Made by a program: the position numbers and the translations under genes. A DNA stretch of 64,000 nt, from NCBI RefSeq assembly GCF_000720185.1, contig NZ_JOIY01000034.1:62001-126000 (forward strand), written 5' to 3'. The stretch comes from Streptomyces sp. NRRL S-340 (GTDB lineage: Bacteria; Actinomycetota; Actinomycetes; Streptomycetales; Streptomycetaceae). The notes beneath the pieces were generated by a model that was not told where the DNA came from, ran no database searches, and saw nothing but the letters and a program-made list of their open reading frames with translations. This document shows, one piece after another, positions 61,201-64,000 of this stretch; the first letter of the stretch is position 1, and each line of letters starts with the position of its first letter.

Positions 61201-61399
61201 TCCCGGGGCGCCGGAAGGCATGTTCACCACCGCACGGGGAACGGTCGGGACACCTCCCTCGGGGGGCGTCACGTCAACTGTGAAAGGCCACTGCTCGCAC
61301 CATCCACTACGCTGCCACCAGCCACATGGCCCATAATCCACAATTCGACGCCAAGTGGCGTCCCAGCCGACCGGGGCAACACGAGAAGAGGCCAACACC

Positions 61400-62458
61400 A
61401 TGCCTGAACCCACCGCTTCGCGCGATCTGGCATCGCAGTACACCGCCCAGGTGACCGGTGACCTGGAGCGAAACCTCAAGGAGCAGGAGCGCGTCAGCGG
61501 CGAGATCGCCTCGCTGCAGGAGCAGTTGGCGGTCCTGCGGCGCGACCACGACGTGCTGGTCAACATGCGGCAGGCACTCGCCCAGAACGGCGCGTCCGCG
61601 GCTCAGCCGGCACCGGTCGCGGCGCCGGCCGCGAACACCGCGAGCGCGGGCACGAACACCGGCACGGTGCCCGCGCCCCGCCGCAAGAGCACCGCCAAGT
61701 CCGCCGCGGCCAAGCCGGCCTCGGCCAAGACCGGTGCCGCCGCCAGGACGGCCACCCCGAAGGCGGCCACCGCCAAGACGGCCACCGCCAAGGCCGCTAC
61801 GGCAGCCAAGTCCGGCGCCGCCAAGACGGGCGCCGCCAAGTCCGGCGCGGCCAAGACGGGTACGGCCAAGTCCGCCGCCAAGCCGGCGGCGGGCAAGCCC
61901 GCGGCCGGCAAGAAGGCCACCGCCGACACCGTCGCCGCGAGCAAGAAGCCGGCGACGGCCGAGAAGACCGCGGCGGCCGCCAAGTCCACGGCGGCCGAGA
62001 AGACCGCGACAGCCGCCAAGTCGGCGACGGTCACCAAGTCCGCGGCGGCCGAGAAGTCCGCCGCGGCGAAGCCGGCCGCGGCCAAGACCACCGCGGGCAA
62101 GGCCACCACCGCGGGCAAGCCGGCGGCCGCGAAGTCCACGGCCGCCAAGTCCGCCGGTGCCAAGTCCGCCGCCGGTCAGCCCACGCTGGTCGAACTGGTC
62201 CGCCGTCACCTCGGCGAGCAGAAGGAGCCGCGTTCGGCGGCGGAGGTCGCCACCGCCCTCGGTCAGGCCCACCCCGACCGTGGCATCAAGACCACCGTCG
62301 TGCGCACCACCCTGGAAGGGCTGGTGGCCAAGAACCACGCCCACCGCAGCAAGCAGGGCACGTCGGTCTTCTACACGGCCAACGACGCCGCCGAGCAGGC
62401 CCCGGCCGTCAAGGCCCAGACCCAGGCCCAGGCCCAGCCGGAACCGGCCAAGGCCTGA
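61400..62458 (+). CDS. Histone-H1-like Lys/Ala-rich protein with coiled coil and C-terminal winged helix
   Basis: 352 residues in three parts. Residues 10-65 are a charged helix likely to form a coiled coil (LERNLKEQERVSGEIASLQEQ). Residues 90-275 are a long Lys/Ala/Thr tract of AAKS, TAKT and AAEKT-type repeats, as in eukaryotic H1 tails and bacterial H1-like proteins. Residues 278-330 look like a winged helix (LVELVRRHLGEQ, RSAAEVATAL, TTVVRTTLEGLVAKN). It should bind DNA through the basic tract and act in nucleoid organisation. A strong hairpin follows. Confidence 0.78.
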   Translation: MPEPTASRDLASQYTAQVTGDLERNLKEQERVSGEIASLQEQLAVLRRDHDVLVNMRQALAQNGASAAQPAPVAAPAANTASAGTNTGTVPAPRRKSTAKSAAAKPASAKTGAAARTATPKAATAKTATAKAATAAKSGAAKTGAAKSGAAKTGTAKSAAKPAAGKPAAGKKATADTVAASKKPATAEKTAAAAKSTAAEKTATAAKSATVTKSAAAEKSAAAKPAAAKTTAGKATTAGKPAAAKSTAAKSAGAKSAAGQPTLVELVRRHLGEQKEPRSAAEVATALGQAHPDRGIKTTVVRTTLEGLVAKNHAHRSKQGTSVFYTANDAAEQAPAVKAQTQAQAQPEPAKA

Positions 62459-62469
62459 GTCCCGGACGC

Positions 62470-62508
62470 CCCGGTGGGCCCGGACACGATGTCACCGGGC
62501 CCGCCGGG
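62470..62508 (+). terminator. Terminator after the H1-like gene
   Basis: CCCGGTGGGCCCGG pairs with CCGGGCCCGCCGGG (one T-G mismatch) around an 11-base loop, 12 bases after the stop. Confidence 0.75.
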
Positions 62509-62638
62509 CCGGCCGGCCGACCATGAACTCCGGCCGGTGCATGGGCAGTTGGGCCGGGCGCGGGACATACCGGTACCGGGGTGGCTGGTGCGCAGGTGAG
62601 AGGGCACAGGCACCTCATGACAGATCCGGAAGGTCCTG

Positions 62639-62657
62639 TAAGGTGAGCCTATCCTTA
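62639..62657 (+). promoter_or_regulatory. Iron box (DmdR1/DtxR-type operator)
   Basis: TAAGGTGAGCCTATCCTTA matches the 19-base DtxR/IdeR consensus at 14 positions and is a near-perfect palindrome, 33 bases before the siderophore-binding-protein gene. Iron-loaded repressor bound here would shut off uptake when iron is plentiful. Confidence 0.88.
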
Positions 62658-62689
62658 CTTACTGCTCACCCGTCCTCATCGGAGTGCAC

Positions 62690-63739
62690 ATGTCCCTTCG
62701 CCGCCGCGCCCCCGTCGCCGTCGCCCTCGCTGTCGTCGCCGCACTGTCGGTCTCCGCGTGCGGCAGCGGCTCCTCCGGCGGGGAGAACTCCTCCTCCAGT
62801 TCCTCGAGCACCGGGGGCGGCGGATCGAAGTCGGTGGCCAAGGGCGGCAAGGACTTCGGCAGTGCGGCCGAGAAGACCGCCGCGCTGGGCACGGACGCCA
62901 AGCCCGGCCAGTGGCCGCGCACCATCAAGCACGCGATGGGCACCACCGAACTCGCGAAGCGCCCCGAGCGGGTGGTCGTCCTGGACGTCGGCGAGCTGGA
63001 CAACGTGGTCTCCCTCGGCGTCGAGCCGGTCGGCGTGGCGTACACCGAAGGGTCCCCGCACCTGCCCTCGTACCTGAAGGGTGCGGGCTCGCCGAAGAGC
63101 GTCGGAACCATCAACAGCCTCAACCTGGAGGCCATCGCGGCGCTCAAGCCGGACCTCATCCTGGGCAGCCGGCTGCGCGCCGCCGACTCCTACGACGAGC
63201 TGTCGAAGATCGCGCCCACCGTCTTCTCCATCCGGCCCGGCTTCACCTGGAAGCAGAACTACCTCCTGAACGCCGCGGCCCTGGACCGCACCGCCCAGGC
63301 CAAGGCCGCGCTGGCCGCCTACGAGAAGCGGGCCAAGGCCCTGGGTGACAAACTCGGCGCCGACAAGCCGACCGTGTCGATGGTGCGTTACATGCCCAAC
63401 GGTGTGATCCGGCTGTACGGCAACGACTCGTTCATCGGCACGATCCTGAAGGACGTCGGCGTTCCGCGTCCGAAGAACCAGGACATCGCCGACCTCGCCG
63501 CCGAGATCAGCGCCGAGAACATCGACAAGGCCGACGCCGACTACATCTTCAGCGGGGTCTACGGCAACCCGGACGCCACGTCCCGCGGCAAGGCCCGGGG
63601 CAACCCGCTGTGGAAGAACCTCAAGGCGGTCAAGGCGGGCCACGCCTACGACGTGCCGGACGAGACGTGGTACCTCGGACTGGGTGTCACGGCCGCCGAC
63701 TCGGTCCTGGACGACCTCCAGAAGTACCTGACGGCCTGA
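62690..63739 (+). CDS. Ferric-siderophore-binding lipoprotein (FecB/FhuD type)
   Basis: 349 residues. Lipobox VSAC (Cys24) follows a basic signal peptide; a Ser/Gly-rich linker leads to the Fe3+-siderophore-binding fold: RPERVVVLDVGELDNVVSLGV, LNLEAIAALKPDLILGS, IAPTVFSIRPGF, and AGHAYDVPDETWYLGLG near the end. It captures a ferric siderophore outside the membrane for an ABC importer. The iron box at 62639 indicates iron repression. The next gene, cut by the window edge, starts like a FecCD permease, so the two form an uptake operon. Confidence 0.92.
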   Translation: MSLRRRAPVAVALAVVAALSVSACGSGSSGGENSSSSSSSTGGGGSKSVAKGGKDFGSAAEKTAALGTDAKPGQWPRTIKHAMGTTELAKRPERVVVLDVGELDNVVSLGVEPVGVAYTEGSPHLPSYLKGAGSPKSVGTINSLNLEAIAALKPDLILGSRLRAADSYDELSKIAPTVFSIRPGFTWKQNYLLNAAALDRTAQAKAALAAYEKRAKALGDKLGADKPTVSMVRYMPNGVIRLYGNDSFIGTILKDVGVPRPKNQDIADLAAEISAENIDKADADYIFSGVYGNPDATSRGKARGNPLWKNLKAVKAGHAYDVPDETWYLGLGVTAADSVLDDLQKYLTA

Positions 63740-63891
63740 GCCGGACGACGGCGCGGACCGCCACGAGCTGAGATCACCACAAGCTGAGACCACCACCGGC
63801 TCAGCCACCGGCGGCGTGACCGCCGGGGAAGAGACCGTCGACGAGAGACCGCCGGTGAAAGAACGCTGACGAGGGAGAGTGAGCGCGGCCC

Positions 63892-64000
63892 ATGTCGCCC
63901 CCCAACCGCCGCCGAGCGGCCTGGCTGCTGGCCGGGACGGTCATGCTGCTGGGCGCCGTCCTGCTGAGCCTCGCGGTCGGCAGCCGGCAGATCGCCCCCG
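63892..64000 (+). CDS. Start of FecCD-type siderophore permease, cut by the window edge
   Basis: 36 residues from ATG 63892: a basic MSPPNRRRAAWLL, a membrane helix (AGTVMLLGAVLLSLAVGS), then RQIAP. The LSLAVGSRxIxP pattern is characteristic of the first helix of FecCD permeases, as expected directly after a siderophore-binding protein. The 152-base gap holds short CACCACAAGCTGAGA-like repeats but no clear hairpin. Confidence 0.8.
   Translation, partial: MSPPNRRRAAWLLAGTVMLLGAVLLSLAVGSRQIAP

Overview
The window comes from a Streptomyces-type actinomycete. The DNA is very GC-rich with strong third-position GC bias. It carries typical lineage genes (a WhiB-family protein, a SARP regulator, a gamma-butyrolactone-receptor-type TetR next to an AfsA remnant, a SigE-family sigma factor, a DmdR/DtxR-type iron box), and rare TTA leucine codons occur in only two of the genes I checked. 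No rRNA, tRNA, CRISPR array, integrase or insertion sequence was seen.

Layout. 1-23.9 kb is ordinary accessory chromosome: a WblA-like protein, hydrolases, a SARP regulator, a second-type prolyl-tRNA synthetase beside a decayed MmyB-type regulator, a TetR/SDR divergent pair, an MMPL exporter, a DUF2975/HTH pair, a sigma factor with a coupled membrane protein, a chloramphenicol-type MFS exporter behind a tandem repeat, secreted phosphoesterases, a D,D-carboxypeptidase, and a gamma-butyrolactone receptor divergent from a broken AfsA gene.

23.9-53.6 kb is the main feature: a gene cluster for an acarbose/acarviostatin-type aminocyclitol pseudo-oligosaccharide (alpha-amylase/alpha-glucosidase inhibitor). 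Two secreted GH13 amylases (23956-28919, minus) precede dTDP-glucose 4,6-dehydratase and dTDP-glucose synthase (29309-31350, minus). A long plus-strand operon starts at 31580: class III aminotransferase, three-gene ABC-2 exporter, maltokinase-like kinase, GT-B glycosyltransferase, GlgC-like nucleotidyltransferase, PfkB-family kinase, a second homologous glycosyltransferase fused to a HAD phosphatase, 4-alpha-glucanotransferase, 2-epi-5-epi-valiolone synthase, cupin, ROK kinase and RmlD-like reductase. Nearly every junction overlaps by 4-17 bp. A GMC oxidoreductase and an aldo-keto reductase follow. Together these account for dTDP-4-amino-4,6-dideoxyglucose, a nucleotide-activated C7 cyclitol, a maltose-type acceptor, a glycosyltransferase plus pseudo-glycosyltransferase pair, export, and extracellular starch breakdown. 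The middle cyclitol steps appear to use enzyme families different from those I associate with the Actinoplanes acb pathway, and one glycosyltransferase carries its phosphatase as a fused domain.

53.6-64 kb returns to accessory and housekeeping genes: an AraC/GyrI regulator, a GNAT protein and a P450 that each contain a TTA codon, an HSL-type esterase, an NPP1-like secreted protein, a KhtTU-like cation/proton antiporter, a histone-H1-like Lys/Ala-rich protein, and an iron-box-controlled siderophore-binding lipoprotein with the start of its permease at the right edge.

All family assignments were made by reading motifs. No database search was run, and references to the acb pathway are from general knowledge.
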